Part shown: piece by piece, positions 9,129 through 18,453 of the stretch
How the letters are laid out: each line of letters begins with the position of its first letter
How positions within the stretch are numbered: the stretch's first letter is position 1
Assembly: GCF_002835935.1 (NCBI RefSeq)
Contig: NZ_PJCF01000005.1
Coordinates: 558,001 to 622,000 of the forward strand
DNA from: Paraglaciecola sp. MB-3u-78
GTDB lineage: Bacteria > Pseudomonadota > Gammaproteobacteria > Enterobacterales > Alteromonadaceae
Length of the DNA stretch: 64,000 nt
Reading direction: 5' to 3'
Translations under genes and position numbers: made by a program
The notes under the pieces: model-generated
Databases searched by the model: none
What the model was told of the DNA's origin: nothing
The model's input: the letters and a program-made list of their open reading frames with translations, nothing else

Positions 9129-11810
9129 CTAATAGAAATCGTAAGATAGTCTCAATCCTAATGTGCGAGGACGGTTAGTCACAACCTTTGGCGTAAATTG
9201 CTGTGTATCAATATAAAGCACAGCGCTTTCGTCAGTCAGGTTATCTATATATAGCTCAGCTTTCCAGTCGTCTTTGGTGATGCCAACAGATACATTAGTA
9301 ATCGCATAGCTTTCTTGAATGTAACGTCCACCTTGGAAAACATCGCCATTCGAGTTTAAAAATGAAGAACCGTCATACGTTGCCGCTTCATTTTGAATAG
9401 GTAAGCCTGAGCCAGTACCGTAGATCAATCGTGTCGCGTCTTCGGTAACATAAGCATCCATAGACATTCCGGCTAAACGGTCACCTGTGTAGCTGACAGA
9501 TGCATTGAAATAACCGTCGTAACCGTTATCAAGTTCGAAATAATAACGTGCGCGAATATTACCCGAAAACTCAGCTGAATAGGGCAGTTGTGCGCCTATC
9601 CCTGGAGCAATACCTACTAGTTCAGCGTTAACCCGGGTTAATTCTGTATCGAGTAAACTAAAGGCCGCGTTGATGACTAAGTTGTCTGAGGCTAACCACG
9701 TAATATCAGCATCTACCCCTTTTATCTCTGCATCACCCACATTATCGGTAAAGACTAAAAAGCTAATATTGGTTGGGTCAAAACGTGACGTTTGTAAATC
9801 GGTGATTTCAGAGTAAAAAGCAGTAGCATTAACTCGTAAAATACCGTCTAAAAAGTCACCTTTCATGCCTATCTCGAAGTTATCAAGGCTATCGGTAGTA
9901 GAGTAAACGGGTATTCTGAAGCCATTAAATGCACCACTTTGATTACTCGCAAGGTCACCACCTTGACGGTTGGTAACCGGTGGTCTAAATCCTTCTGAGT
10001 AAGTAGTGAAAAACAGTATATCGTCATTCATTTTGTAATCTAACGAGGCTTTAAAGATAGTATCATCGACTGTTAATGTGCCGCTATCGTCTAATAAACT
10101 TACGTCCAACTGGCCACTTGCAATAGCTGCTTGAAGTACCCCAGGGCCATCACCACCCGTTGCTAAGTCTAGTTCTGCAGGGTCTTGAGTACCAAAGGCA
10201 CGAATTCTACGGCTAACATCAGTGCTTGTTGTTGAGCCTTTAAATATGTCATCAATTTGATACCAACGCGCGCCTAAAGTAGCCGTTAATTTATCGGTTA
10301 AATCGTATTCAACCTGACCAAATACGGCAATTTGTTCGATAGTATGCGTGACATCATTAACAAAACTAATGCCTGACTCGAACGGTCCGCCGTTGCTGTT
10401 AATACCTTCAGAGCCTGGCAGTGTTCTGCCTAAATCAGTGAACGCGCCTAATTCTGTATTGGCAATATTGAATTGACCAATAGTTTCAAGCTCTTGGTCA
10501 TCATAGAAAATACCAGCAGTGACACGCCACGCGTTGTCTACATCGGTATTAAACCGAAGTTCGTGCGTTATACGTGAGGTATCTGTTTGTTCTTTGTAGT
10601 ATTTAGTAGGATCAAGGCAGCGTTCATCTTCTGGGGCAACGACGCCATCATTAAAAGTGCCATAGCTACATACATAATAAGCTGAGAACAAACCACCGTT
10701 GGTATAACCGGTGTAATCGATGGTAGAGCTGATTTCACGATCTAGATAACCACCTGTGTACACTATATCAAGCTTGTCTAAACGACCTTTTAACGTCCAA
10801 GTGGTGAGTCCGAATTCATCATCATTGTCTTCAGGTGTAAAACGGTTAACAGAGCTTTCACCTTCAAGATTTGGGTCGTAAGAGAATACGCCTTCGGTTT
10901 CTAGAGATTGAGCGGTGTGTTGCACCAACAAAGACCAATCGTTATTGATCAAATACGACATACCAAATCTAACACCTGCATAAATGGCATCGTTGGTATC
11001 ATCTTCTACTAATCTGCCATTTTCAGGTGACTCAACAGGCGTATTGAGTGGATCGCTAAGGGGACCACCTGATATTCTGTCAATAACAACTGCGCTGCCA
11101 ATGTAGCCGCCTTGGCCAGGTTTATTCAGGATATTGTCAATCCATCCACCTTGTTTGTCATTGTAAGCGACTACGCGAAGTGCCAGCTCATCGGTAGGTG
11201 TAAAGTTCATAAAAGCTTCAACGGAATTACTCATTTCGCCGCCTTTAGTACTACCAATATTCACATCCATGCCCGCAGCAAAACCAGAGTGATCAGGTTT
11301 TTTACTGATCATGCGCACTGTGCCTGACTGTGAACTTGCACCGAAGAGAGTGCCTTGTGGACCAGGCAATACTTCGATTCTTTCCATATCTGCAGCATAA
11401 ACGTCTAAGTTTCTTCCTTGCATGGAAACGGGTTGTTCATCGAGATAAAACGCAACGGACGGTTGTAATGCCTGCACTGAAGATACTGAGATATTGGTTT
11501 GTGTAGTGGCTGCACCTCGGATATAAATCTCATTTTGACCGGGGCCAGTGCCTTGGAAAACAACGTTCGGTAGAAATTCTACGTAATCACTAAAGCTTTC
11601 AATGCCAAGAACTTCTAACGCTTCACCGTTTAACGCAGAAACAGAAACAGGCACATCCTGTATTGATTCTGTTCTTTTAGTGGCGGTTACTTCAATAGTT
11701 TCAATTTGTGCTTTACTTTTTTTTGGGACAGACGTTGCATCTTGCCCATGTACAAGTTGGCTGGTGGCTAATGCTGTTAAAATTGCGCAGTTCAGTTTTG
11801 TTAGTTTCAT
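9129..11810 (-). CDS. TonB-dependent outer-membrane receptor
   Basis: An 893-residue outer-membrane transporter. The start at 11810 is chosen because it gives a classical signal peptide (MKLTKLNCAILTALATSQLVHG) and has an AAGAGA ribosome binding site; an upstream in-frame ATG at 11882 adds a hydrophilic leader. A TonB-box-like IETIEVTATKR follows, then the plug domain (PVSVSALNG, VFYLDEQP-type region, EVLPGPQGTLFGASSQSGTVR) and a large beta barrel ending in LRLSYDFY with a terminal aromatic. It lies 90 bp downstream of fdhA on the same strand, within the betaine/C1 region, suggesting energised import of a large or scarce methylated-amine compound. The substrate cannot be read from sequence. 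Confidence 0.92.
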   Translation of the reverse strand: MKLTKLNCAILTALATSQLVHGQDATSVPKKSKAQIETIEVTATKRTESIQDVPVSVSALNGEALEVLGIESFSDYVEFLPNVVFQGTGPGQNEIYIRGAATTQTNISVSSVQALQPSVAFYLDEQPVSMQGRNLDVYAADMERIEVLPGPQGTLFGASSQSGTVRMISKKPDHSGFAAGMDVNIGSTKGGEMSNSVEAFMNFTPTDELALRVVAYNDKQGGWIDNILNKPGQGGYIGSAVVIDRISGGPLSDPLNTPVESPENGRLVEDDTNDAIYAGVRFGMSYLINNDWSLLVQHTAQSLETEGVFSYDPNLEGESSVNRFTPEDNDDEFGLTTWTLKGRLDKLDIVYTGGYLDREISSTIDYTGYTNGGLFSAYYVCSYGTFNDGVVAPEDERCLDPTKYYKEQTDTSRITHELRFNTDVDNAWRVTAGIFYDDQELETIGQFNIANTELGAFTDLGRTLPGSEGINSNGGPFESGISFVNDVTHTIEQIAVFGQVEYDLTDKLTATLGARWYQIDDIFKGSTTSTDVSRRIRAFGTQDPAELDLATGGDGPGVLQAAIASGQLDVSLLDDSGTLTVDDTIFKASLDYKMNDDILFFTTYSEGFRPPVTNRQGGDLASNQSGAFNGFRIPVYSTTDSLDNFEIGMKGDFLDGILRVNATAFYSEITDLQTSRFDPTNISFLVFTDNVGDAEIKGVDADITWLASDNLVINAAFSLLDTELTRVNAELVGIAPGIGAQLPYSAEFSGNIRARYYFELDNGYDGYFNASVSYTGDRLAGMSMDAYVTEDATRLIYGTGSGLPIQNEAATYDGSSFLNSNGDVFQGGRYIQESYAITNVSVGITKDDWKAELYIDNLTDESAVLYIDTQQFTPKVVTNRPRTLGLRLSYDFY

Positions 11811-11900
11811 GCGTGTATCTCTTTTAGTTATTATAATTGATGGCATTTCATTTTTAGATGCATTAGAAAGTCCTTTTTCCATGACATGGTTGTTAAAACA

Positions 11901-13097
11901 TTAGTTGACCATTCCATGAGGATCTATCACAAACTTTTTTGCAGCACCTTGATCGAAAGCATGATACCCGTCAGGCGCTTCATCTAAGGATATAACCTGT
12001 ACATTAACGGCTTTGGCAATATCAATTTTGTCCCATAAAATAGCTTGCATCAGCTGGCGATGGTATTTCATTACTGGGCATTGGCCAGTAACAAAAGAAT
12101 GTGACTTTGCCCAACCAAGACCAAAATTCATGCTTAGCTGACCAGTTTTTGCCGCATCCGTGGCTGCACCCGGGTCGCCAGTTACATAGAGGCCCGGGAT
12201 ACCAATACCACCGGCGGCACGGGTCACTTCCATCATAGTATTGAGCACTATTGCCGGTTGCTCCTTGTGGTGACTACAACCATGAGCATGAGCTTCAAAC
12301 CCCACACAGTCGACCCCTGCATCTACTTCCGGTATACCAAGAATTTTCTCAAGCATATCGGGTACTGTCGCGTCTTGGCGTAAATCAATGGTTTCACAAC
12401 CAAAGCTGCGCGCCTGGGCCAAACGGTCTGGATTCATATCGCCGACTATGACACAAGCCGCGCCTAGTAATTGTGCGGAGGCGGCAGCGGCTAATCCTAC
12501 TGGACCAGCACCTGCCACATAAACTGTTGAACCTGGGCCAACACCAGCCGTCACTGCCCCATGGAAGCCGGTAGGGAAGATGTCTGATAACATGGTCAGG
12601 CCAGTTATTTTTTCTAAAGCTTGTTCTTTATCAGGAAATTTTAGTAGGTTAAAGTCAGCGTAAGGCACCATAACGTATTCGGATTGCCCACCCACCCAGC
12701 CACCCATATCGACATAACCAAAGGCCGCACCCGCCCTACCAGGATTAACGTTAAGACAAACACCTGTGTTGCCTTCACGGCAGTTTCTGCATCGTCCACA
12801 GGCGATATTAAAAGGTACAGAGACAATGTCACCCAGCTCAAGATATTCTACATCGCGGCCCATCTCTACAACCATACCGGTGATTTCATGGCCTAACACT
12901 AAACCTGGTTGGGCTGTGGTACGGCCCCTAACCATATGTTGATCGCTACCACAGATATTGGTTGTGACAACTTTTAAAATAACACCGTGATGGCAGGATC
13001 GGTTACCTATAGCGAGCTCTGGATAAGCAATATTTTGTATCTCAACGTTGCCTGGCCCAGTATATACCACGCCACGATTTGCATGATTTGAAGACAT
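11901..13097 (-). CDS. fdhA: Glutathione-independent formaldehyde dehydrogenase
   Basis: A 398-residue zinc-dependent medium-chain dehydrogenase, the length of Pseudomonas putida FdhA. Catalytic zinc ligands lie in TNICGSDQH and LGHE; the structural zinc site is CGRCRNCREGNTGVC near residue 97; the NAD site is VAGAGPVGLAAAASAQLLGA near 190. The enzyme oxidises formaldehyde to formate with NAD+ and no thiol cofactor. Formaldehyde is released by betaine monooxygenase and by the dimethylglycine and sarcosine demethylation steps encoded nearby, so its role here is detoxification and energy recovery. In Pseudomonas the order glyA-soxBDAG-purU-fdhA is the same. About 380 bp separate it from purU, so it probably has its own promoter. 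Confidence 0.95.
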   Translation of the reverse strand: MSSNHANRGVVYTGPGNVEIQNIAYPELAIGNRSCHHGVILKVVTTNICGSDQHMVRGRTTAQPGLVLGHEITGMVVEMGRDVEYLELGDIVSVPFNIACGRCRNCREGNTGVCLNVNPGRAGAAFGYVDMGGWVGGQSEYVMVPYADFNLLKFPDKEQALEKITGLTMLSDIFPTGFHGAVTAGVGPGSTVYVAGAGPVGLAAAASAQLLGAACVIVGDMNPDRLAQARSFGCETIDLRQDATVPDMLEKILGIPEVDAGVDCVGFEAHAHGCSHHKEQPAIVLNTMMEVTRAAGGIGIPGLYVTGDPGAATDAAKTGQLSMNFGLGWAKSHSFVTGQCPVMKYHRQLMQAILWDKIDIAKAVNVQVISLDEAPDGYHAFDQGAAKKFVIDPHGMVN

Positions 13098-13479
13098 AAC
13101 TGACTCTCTTTTTTGGTTGATGTTAAAATTTTGTTACTATAATTTAAGCCTTGTAAGGGGCCATGACATTTCCATTCAAGACCAAAAGATGTCTAAAAAA
13201 GACAGTGCAGGGATGTTTATTAAAAAATGGTAACGGGTTTTGTGCTCGGGAAAGTGAGCAAATAGGCCTGATAAGTAACATCATTTTCCATTATTCGTTA
13301 GGGTCATAAGTCAGTATTTACTAGGCCAGAACACCTGATGATGGATGTTCATTTTTGCCCGTTAATGAGAGTAGGTTGTTACGTGTAAGTGTTTTTTTGA
13401 CGTTAAAATAGGTCGTATCGTTAAGCTGTTAATGACAATTGCTTTGAATTTGGTGCAGACAAAGACCCTGCACCGGGGA
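13098..13479. other. Intergenic region upstream of fdhA
   Basis: No gene was found in these 380 bp. Next to purU lies a hairpin (GGTGCAG 13452-13458, CTGCACC 13468-13474) a few bases past the purU stop; it lacks a T run on the minus strand and may only be a weak terminator. The remainder presumably contains the fdhA promoter, but no convincing -35/-10 pair was identified. Confidence 0.4.
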
Positions 13480-14370
13480 TTATTTTACAAACACCACGGT
13501 TTTTTTTCCATGTAAAAAGATTCGCTTTTCAATATGATATTGCACCGCCCTAGCCAGGGTTAAACATTCGATGTCACGTCCTTTGGCCGCCAAATCTTGT
13601 GGATAATAGCCATGGTCCACGGTTTCCACTCCCTGGCTAATAATGGGCCCTTCATCCAACTCATCACTGACATAGTGGGCTGTTGCGCCAACCAGTTTGA
13701 TACCTTTTTCGTAAGCCTGATGGTAGGGCTTTGCGCCTTTAAATCCAGGCAATAGTGAATGATGGATATTGATTGCCCAACCTGCCAGTTTTTTGCACAT
13801 ATCGCTGGATAATATTTGCATGTACCTCGCAAGTATCACTAAATCAGTATCAAATTGCTCAACTATCTGCCAAATCTGTGCTTCTTGTTGGACTTTCGTG
13901 TCGCTAGTAATAGGACAGTGGAAATACGGAATGTTGTGCCAGCTTGCCAAGGCTTCACAATCTGGGTGATTGGAAACAATCCCTTGAATATCGACAGCTA
14001 AACTTCCAATTCGCCAGCGATACAGCAGATCGTTAAGGCAATGATCTTGTTTGGATACCAATATCACAACCTTGGGTTTATAAGACTTGGGTGATAATTG
14101 CCATTGCATGGAAAACTTTTCAGCTTGAGGACCAAAACCCGCAGTAAAGCTTTGGCGATCAAACTCAGTTTCACAATCGGGACGAAATTCAATACGAATA
14201 AAAAACTGACCTTTATCCGTATCATCAAAGGAATGAATTTCAGTGATATAAAATCCGTGCTGGTACAAATAACTAGTAACCACATCTACCGTGCCAGGTA
14301 GACTTGGACAACTGGCAGTAATGATCTGCGTTTGGGCACTTTGTAGTAGGCTGCTAGCAGACTGTGACAT
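13480..14370 (-). CDS. purU: Formyltetrahydrofolate deformylase
   Basis: A 296-residue protein with an N-terminal ACT domain (residues ~15-95) and a formyltransferase-like catalytic domain carrying INIHHSLLPGFKGAKPYHQA and VGATAHYVSDELDEGPII, which contain the catalytic Asn, His and Asp. PurU hydrolyses 10-formyl-THF to THF plus formate. Here, as in the Pseudomonas sox operon, it would recycle folate charged with C1 units by sarcosine oxidase and supply formate to the formate dehydrogenase encoded at 24.2-29.7 kb. It follows soxG by 151 bp on the same strand. The ACT domain implies allosteric control, by glycine/methionine in the E. coli enzyme. Confidence 0.95.
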   Translation of the reverse strand: MSQSASSLLQSAQTQIITASCPSLPGTVDVVTSYLYQHGFYITEIHSFDDTDKGQFFIRIEFRPDCETEFDRQSFTAGFGPQAEKFSMQWQLSPKSYKPKVVILVSKQDHCLNDLLYRWRIGSLAVDIQGIVSNHPDCEALASWHNIPYFHCPITSDTKVQQEAQIWQIVEQFDTDLVILARYMQILSSDMCKKLAGWAINIHHSLLPGFKGAKPYHQAYEKGIKLVGATAHYVSDELDEGPIISQGVETVDHGYYPQDLAAKGRDIECLTLARAVQYHIEKRIFLHGKKTVVFVK

Positions 14371-14473
14371 ATTTGCTCCTTAAACTTGGGATCCGCAGTT
14401 GAACAGGCCCTAATGTGAGCCACAAAAAAAAGCTTATATTGATATCAATCATAATATTAACTATCACTTGTAG

Positions 14474-14501
14474 CGCTCAACTACCGTTTGTAGGTTGAGC
14501 G
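14474..14501 (-). terminator. Hairpin between soxG and purU (possible weak terminator)
   Basis: An imperfect stem (CGCTCAACTAC / GTAGGTTGAGCG, one bulge) with a short loop lies 20 bp past the soxG stop. No T run follows on the minus strand, so read-through into purU is likely; it may instead act as a 3' stabiliser. Confidence 0.4.
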
Positions 14502-14521
14502 TTTAGGTAAATAAAAAGGTG

Positions 14522-15121
14522 TTACAGGGTAACGCTGAGTCCATATTCTTTACTGCTTTGCTGTAGCCATAACCAGATGTAATCCGCAAAGCTGCGACGA
14601 ATGATTAACTGGAAATTATACTCGCCTGTGCGCCTTATATGGGCAGACGATTTAGCTAAGGCAGTGCCAATTACCTTGTTTATGGGGAAACTATCTAAAT
14701 GTAAATCATAGCCTATGGATTTTTGTAAAAGCTGCAGACAATCTTTACCACTTATCTCCAGCATAGTCTGGGCACCACTGATGTCAGATACTGCAAAATG
14801 TCCCCTAAGGGATTGTCTTAATTTGCCTTCTATAGCAGCTTCAGTGACTCCGTCAACTATGACCAACCACTCATCAGGTGATAACCACATTATAGTGGTG
14901 TTGGCATTTTGAGCAGATGAGCAGGGCGCTAAGGGTAGATCTAGATCTAAGGCGCTTTTTACGCCCTTTAAAAAATCGGGATCATTAGCATTACCCCGTA
15001 AATTTAAATGACCGAGTAATTTTGCCTCACGCAAGATGACACCACCGTTGATTTTCAAGGCCGCTAAGCCCGCAAAATCTGCATGCTCTAAGGGGGATTC
15101 TACTCTGGCTGAATTAGACAT
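14522..15121 (-). CDS. soxG: Sarcosine oxidase, gamma subunit
   Basis: A 199-residue protein similar to the gamma subunit of heterotetrameric sarcosine oxidase, a truncated GcvT-like fold (features SPEDEW-like LSPDEWLVIVDG and FAVSDISGAQTMLEISG). The start at 15121 (MSNSARVESPLEHADF) overlaps the soxA stop by 8 bp, as expected for a coupled operon gene; the longer frame to 15187 would overlap soxA much further. The subunit has a structural role in the alpha-beta-gamma-delta complex that converts sarcosine, O2 and THF to glycine, H2O2 and methylene-THF. It is the last gene of the soxBDAG cluster. Confidence 0.9.
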   Translation of the reverse strand: MSNSARVESPLEHADFAGLAALKINGGVILREAKLLGHLNLRGNANDPDFLKGVKSALDLDLPLAPCSSAQNANTTIMWLSPDEWLVIVDGVTEAAIEGKLRQSLRGHFAVSDISGAQTMLEISGKDCLQLLQKSIGYDLHLDSFPINKVIGTALAKSSAHIRRTGEYNFQLIIRRSFADYIWLWLQQSSKEYGLSVTL

Positions 15122-18100
15122 TTTGACGTTCTCCTTTGGGGTCATAAAAAACCGAACTACAGATTTCAGCTTCCACTGTTGTGCCATCCGCTAAGGGCAA
15201 AAATACGGATTGTCCTTTGCGATCGATGCCGCCTTTTACTACAGCTAGGGCGAAAGAGTAGCCTAAACAGGCACTAAAATAACTGGAGGTAACATGTCCA
15301 ACCATAGTCATTGGTATGGCCTGACCTTTTTCAAAAACAATTTGTGCACCTTCTGGCAAGACAAAATTGGGATCTTTGGGTTTTAGTCCCACTAGTTGTT
15401 TGCGATCGCTGCGTTGGTTGTCTATGCGGGTCCAGGAACGTTTGCCCAGATAACTAAATTCTTTTTTCTTACCTACGACCCAATTCATATCCAGATCCTG
15501 AGGTGTCACTGAACCATCAGTATCTTGACCGATAATAATAAAACCCTTTTCGGCCCGTAATATGTGCATGGTCTCGGTGCCATAAGGCGTAATATTGAAT
15601 TCTTCACCTGCCGCTATAACCGCTTCCCAAGTGTGCAGACCATAATTAGCTTGTACATTGATCTCAAAGGATAATTCACCGGTGAAAGAAATTCGGAATA
15701 TTCTCGCTTTTACCCCGGCAACCTCTGCGGGGATCCACCCCATGTAGGGGAAGGCCTCATTGCTGACATCGGCCGAGGTGATTTTTTCTAAGACCTTACG
15801 GCTGTTAGGGCCAGATATGGTCATGGTCGCCCAATGATCCGTGACGGTACTAAAGTACACTTCCAGCTCAGGCCATTCAGTTTGGTGCCATAGTTCTAAC
15901 CAAGCTAATACTCCCGGGGCCCCACCTGTGGTAGTGGTCATCAGAAAACGGTTGTCGTCTATGCAAGACGTCACACCATCGTCAAACACCATGCCATCTT
16001 CTTTACACATTACGCCATAACGACACCTGCCAGGGGCCAGTTGACTCCAGGGATTAGTGTATATGCGGTTTAAGAATTCTCGGGCGTCCTTACCTTGAAT
16101 GTCTATTTTACCCAAAGTGGAGGCGTCCAAAATGCCCACGCTATTGCGGGTGGCTAAACATTCTCGCTGTAGCGATTGCTGCATGGTTTCACCCGGCTGA
16201 GGGAAGTACCAGGGACGTTTCCATTGGCCCACATCTTCAAATTCAGCGCCTTGGGCTAAATGCCAACTATGCATGGCAGTAAATCGAGCCGGATCAAATA
16301 ATTGTTTTACATCACTGCCCGCTAAGGCACCGAAGGTAACAGGCGTATACATGGGACGGAAAATGGTGGTACCGGTTTCAGGTATCGTTTTACCTAGGGA
16401 TTTGGCGGTGACCGCCATACCGTTTATATTACCTAACTTACCTTGATCGGTTCCAAAGCCTAAAGCGGTATAACGTTTTACGTGCTCTATAGATTCAAAG
16501 CCTTCGCGGTTGGCCATCTCTATGCCTGCAGCGGTGACATCGTTTTGATAATCGACGAACTGTTTAGGGGCGCGACTGGTGGGTTTAAAGTGGGGTATAT
16601 GAAATAGCGCCATTGACGCAGATTCAGATAATTCATCTATTTGTGGTACTACGTTAAGGTCATCGTCGTGATCGTTTCCGTGACCTTTGCAGGCTTCTTG
16701 TGCCGCTACTGCGCCGCAGCTAAAACCGTCTTTCAGTGTCTGGGATAGATTATAGACACCCTGTAAACCGCCACATACATGTTGTGCCTGCACCGTTTCT
16801 CCAGGTACAAAACCCTGAATGTCGTCACGCCATACGGGCCTGCTGCCGGTATGGGAAGATAAATGGATCACCGGACTCCAGCCACCAGAACTGGCAACGG
16901 TATCACAGACATAATTAACTGAACTGCCCAAGACTTTATCAGCGCTGTCGTTGAGTTTTGCAACCTCCACGGATTTGACCCGCTTACTGCCTTTAACGTC
17001 GATAATGGCATGGCCAAATACAATATTGATCCCACGCTGCATGGCTTCTTTAACCATGTCGCCATCGGAGCTTGCACGGGTATCAACAATCAATGCAACC
17101 TTTCTGCCGGCGTCATGCCAATCTAAGGCGGCTTTATAGGCATAGTCATTGGTTGTCATTAGGGCTAAGGTTTTGCCGGGTACGACGCCATAACGATTAA
17201 TATAGGTGGAGACTGCCGAGGCTAACATACAACCAGGCACATCGTTATTGCCGTACACTAATGGCCGTTCATGAGCGCCTGTGGCTAAAATAACTTGTTT
17301 GGCCCGCACTTTATGTAAACGTTGGCGGGTGCCGTTATGATCCACTTCGCCTAAATGATCGCTGCGGCGTTCATTTATGCCAATATAATTGTGATCAAAA
17401 TAGCCAAATACGGTACTGCGTGGTAGCAAAATGACATTTTTATTCTGGGCCAATTCACTTATGGTCTTGTCTATCCATACTTGTGCCGCCTGGCCGTCGA
17501 GTAGCTGTCTGGTGCACAATAAGCTACCACCCAATTCATTCTGTTCGTCAGCAATAATAACCCGTGCGCCAGCGCGGGCAGCTGACAACGCAGCAGATAG
17601 ACCTGCCGGGCCTGCACCTACTATCATTACATCACAATGGTGATGCAACTTATCATAACTATCTGGATCCGGTAATTGAGGACTACAACCTAGGCCTGCA
17701 CCTTTACGAATAATTTTTTCATATGACATCCACATGGATTGGGGAAACATAAAAGTTTTATAATAAAACCCCGGTGGCATTGCTGCGCCACCTATTTTCC
17801 CTACCGTCCCCATCAAATCGAAATCCACGTTCGGCCAACCATTGGTTGAGTGGCACTCTAGGTTTTTATACAACTCAGTTTGTGTCGCCCGGGGATTCGG
17901 TATGGTGGTGGCTTGGCTTGAGCCCACCTGGAAAATAGCGTTTGGCTCCTGGGCATCAGCGGTGACAATGCCACGGGGGCGGCTATATTTAAAACTTCTG
18001 CCCACCACATCCACACCATTAGCTAATAACGCTGATGCCAGGGTGTCACCTTCAAAACCTTGATAGGTTTTGTTATTAAAAGTGAAAACTAAGGTTTTAT

Positions 18101-18146
18101 GCCGATTGATACGGCCACCATTATCGACACGGTTTATCTGTTTCAT
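15114..18146 (-). CDS. soxA: Sarcosine oxidase, alpha subunit
   Basis: A 1010-residue subunit of normal length. Order of parts: a ferredoxin-like N-terminal domain without a full cysteine set (residues ~15-105, TYQGFEGDTLASALLANG), an NAD-binding Rossmann region (GAGPAGLSAALSAARAGARV near 177), a second nucleotide-binding half, and a C-terminal aminomethyltransferase (GcvT-like) folate domain from about residue 600. In the family the alpha subunit binds NAD+ and THF and traps the C1 unit as methylene-THF. Its start overlaps the soxD stop by 4 bp (ATGA) and its end overlaps soxG, so translation is coupled throughout. Methylene-THF made here feeds GlyA, encoded just upstream. Confidence 0.96.
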   Translation of the reverse strand: MKQINRVDNGGRINRHKTLVFTFNNKTYQGFEGDTLASALLANGVDVVGRSFKYSRPRGIVTADAQEPNAIFQVGSSQATTIPNPRATQTELYKNLECHSTNGWPNVDFDLMGTVGKIGGAAMPPGFYYKTFMFPQSMWMSYEKIIRKGAGLGCSPQLPDPDSYDKLHHHCDVMIVGAGPAGLSAALSAARAGARVIIADEQNELGGSLLCTRQLLDGQAAQVWIDKTISELAQNKNVILLPRSTVFGYFDHNYIGINERRSDHLGEVDHNGTRQRLHKVRAKQVILATGAHERPLVYGNNDVPGCMLASAVSTYINRYGVVPGKTLALMTTNDYAYKAALDWHDAGRKVALIVDTRASSDGDMVKEAMQRGINIVFGHAIIDVKGSKRVKSVEVAKLNDSADKVLGSSVNYVCDTVASSGGWSPVIHLSSHTGSRPVWRDDIQGFVPGETVQAQHVCGGLQGVYNLSQTLKDGFSCGAVAAQEACKGHGNDHDDDLNVVPQIDELSESASMALFHIPHFKPTSRAPKQFVDYQNDVTAAGIEMANREGFESIEHVKRYTALGFGTDQGKLGNINGMAVTAKSLGKTIPETGTTIFRPMYTPVTFGALAGSDVKQLFDPARFTAMHSWHLAQGAEFEDVGQWKRPWYFPQPGETMQQSLQRECLATRNSVGILDASTLGKIDIQGKDAREFLNRIYTNPWSQLAPGRCRYGVMCKEDGMVFDDGVTSCIDDNRFLMTTTTGGAPGVLAWLELWHQTEWPELEVYFSTVTDHWATMTISGPNSRKVLEKITSADVSNEAFPYMGWIPAEVAGVKARIFRISFTGELSFEINVQANYGLHTWEAVIAAGEEFNITPYGTETMHILRAEKGFIIIGQDTDGSVTPQDLDMNWVVGKKKEFSYLGKRSWTRIDNQRSDRKQLVGLKPKDPNFVLPEGAQIVFEKGQAIPMTMVGHVTSSYFSACLGYSFALAVVKGGIDRKGQSVFLPLADGTTVEAEICSSVFYDPKGERQNV

Positions 18147-18436
18147 TTTGTATCCTCAGTAGTGATACTGGGTTGTTGACCCATCTTGTAGGTTTCTAAT
18201 ATCTGATAGGTTACGGTATGTCGCGTCATATTAAAAAACTTGCGGCAACCGTGGCTATGAGCCCACATTTCATGATGTAGACCACGAGGATTTTTTCGAA
18301 AGAACAAGTAACTCGCCCACTCCTGGTCGGTGAGTTCCTCTGGCGCTAATGGACGTATAATGTGCGCTTCGCCCACAACGCTAAACTCTTCTTCTTCGCG
18401 ATATTCTTCGCAGTAGGGACAATGGATATGTAACAT
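18143..18436 (-). CDS. soxD: Sarcosine oxidase, delta subunit
   Basis: A 97-residue protein beginning MLHIHCPYCEEYREEEEF, with the CPYC pair and downstream HSHGCRKFF that bind zinc in this family. Length and the conserved LYFRKNPRG-like segment (YLFFRKNPRGLHHEMWAHSHGC) match SoxD. It is the small zinc subunit of the heterotetrameric sarcosine oxidase. It sits between soxB (17 bp gap) and soxA (4-bp overlap). Confidence 0.95.
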   Translation of the reverse strand: MLHIHCPYCEEYREEEEFSVVGEAHIIRPLAPEELTDQEWASYLFFRKNPRGLHHEMWAHSHGCRKFFNMTRHTVTYQILETYKMGQQPSITTEDTK

Positions 18437-18453
18437 GCTTAAAACTCCCGTAC

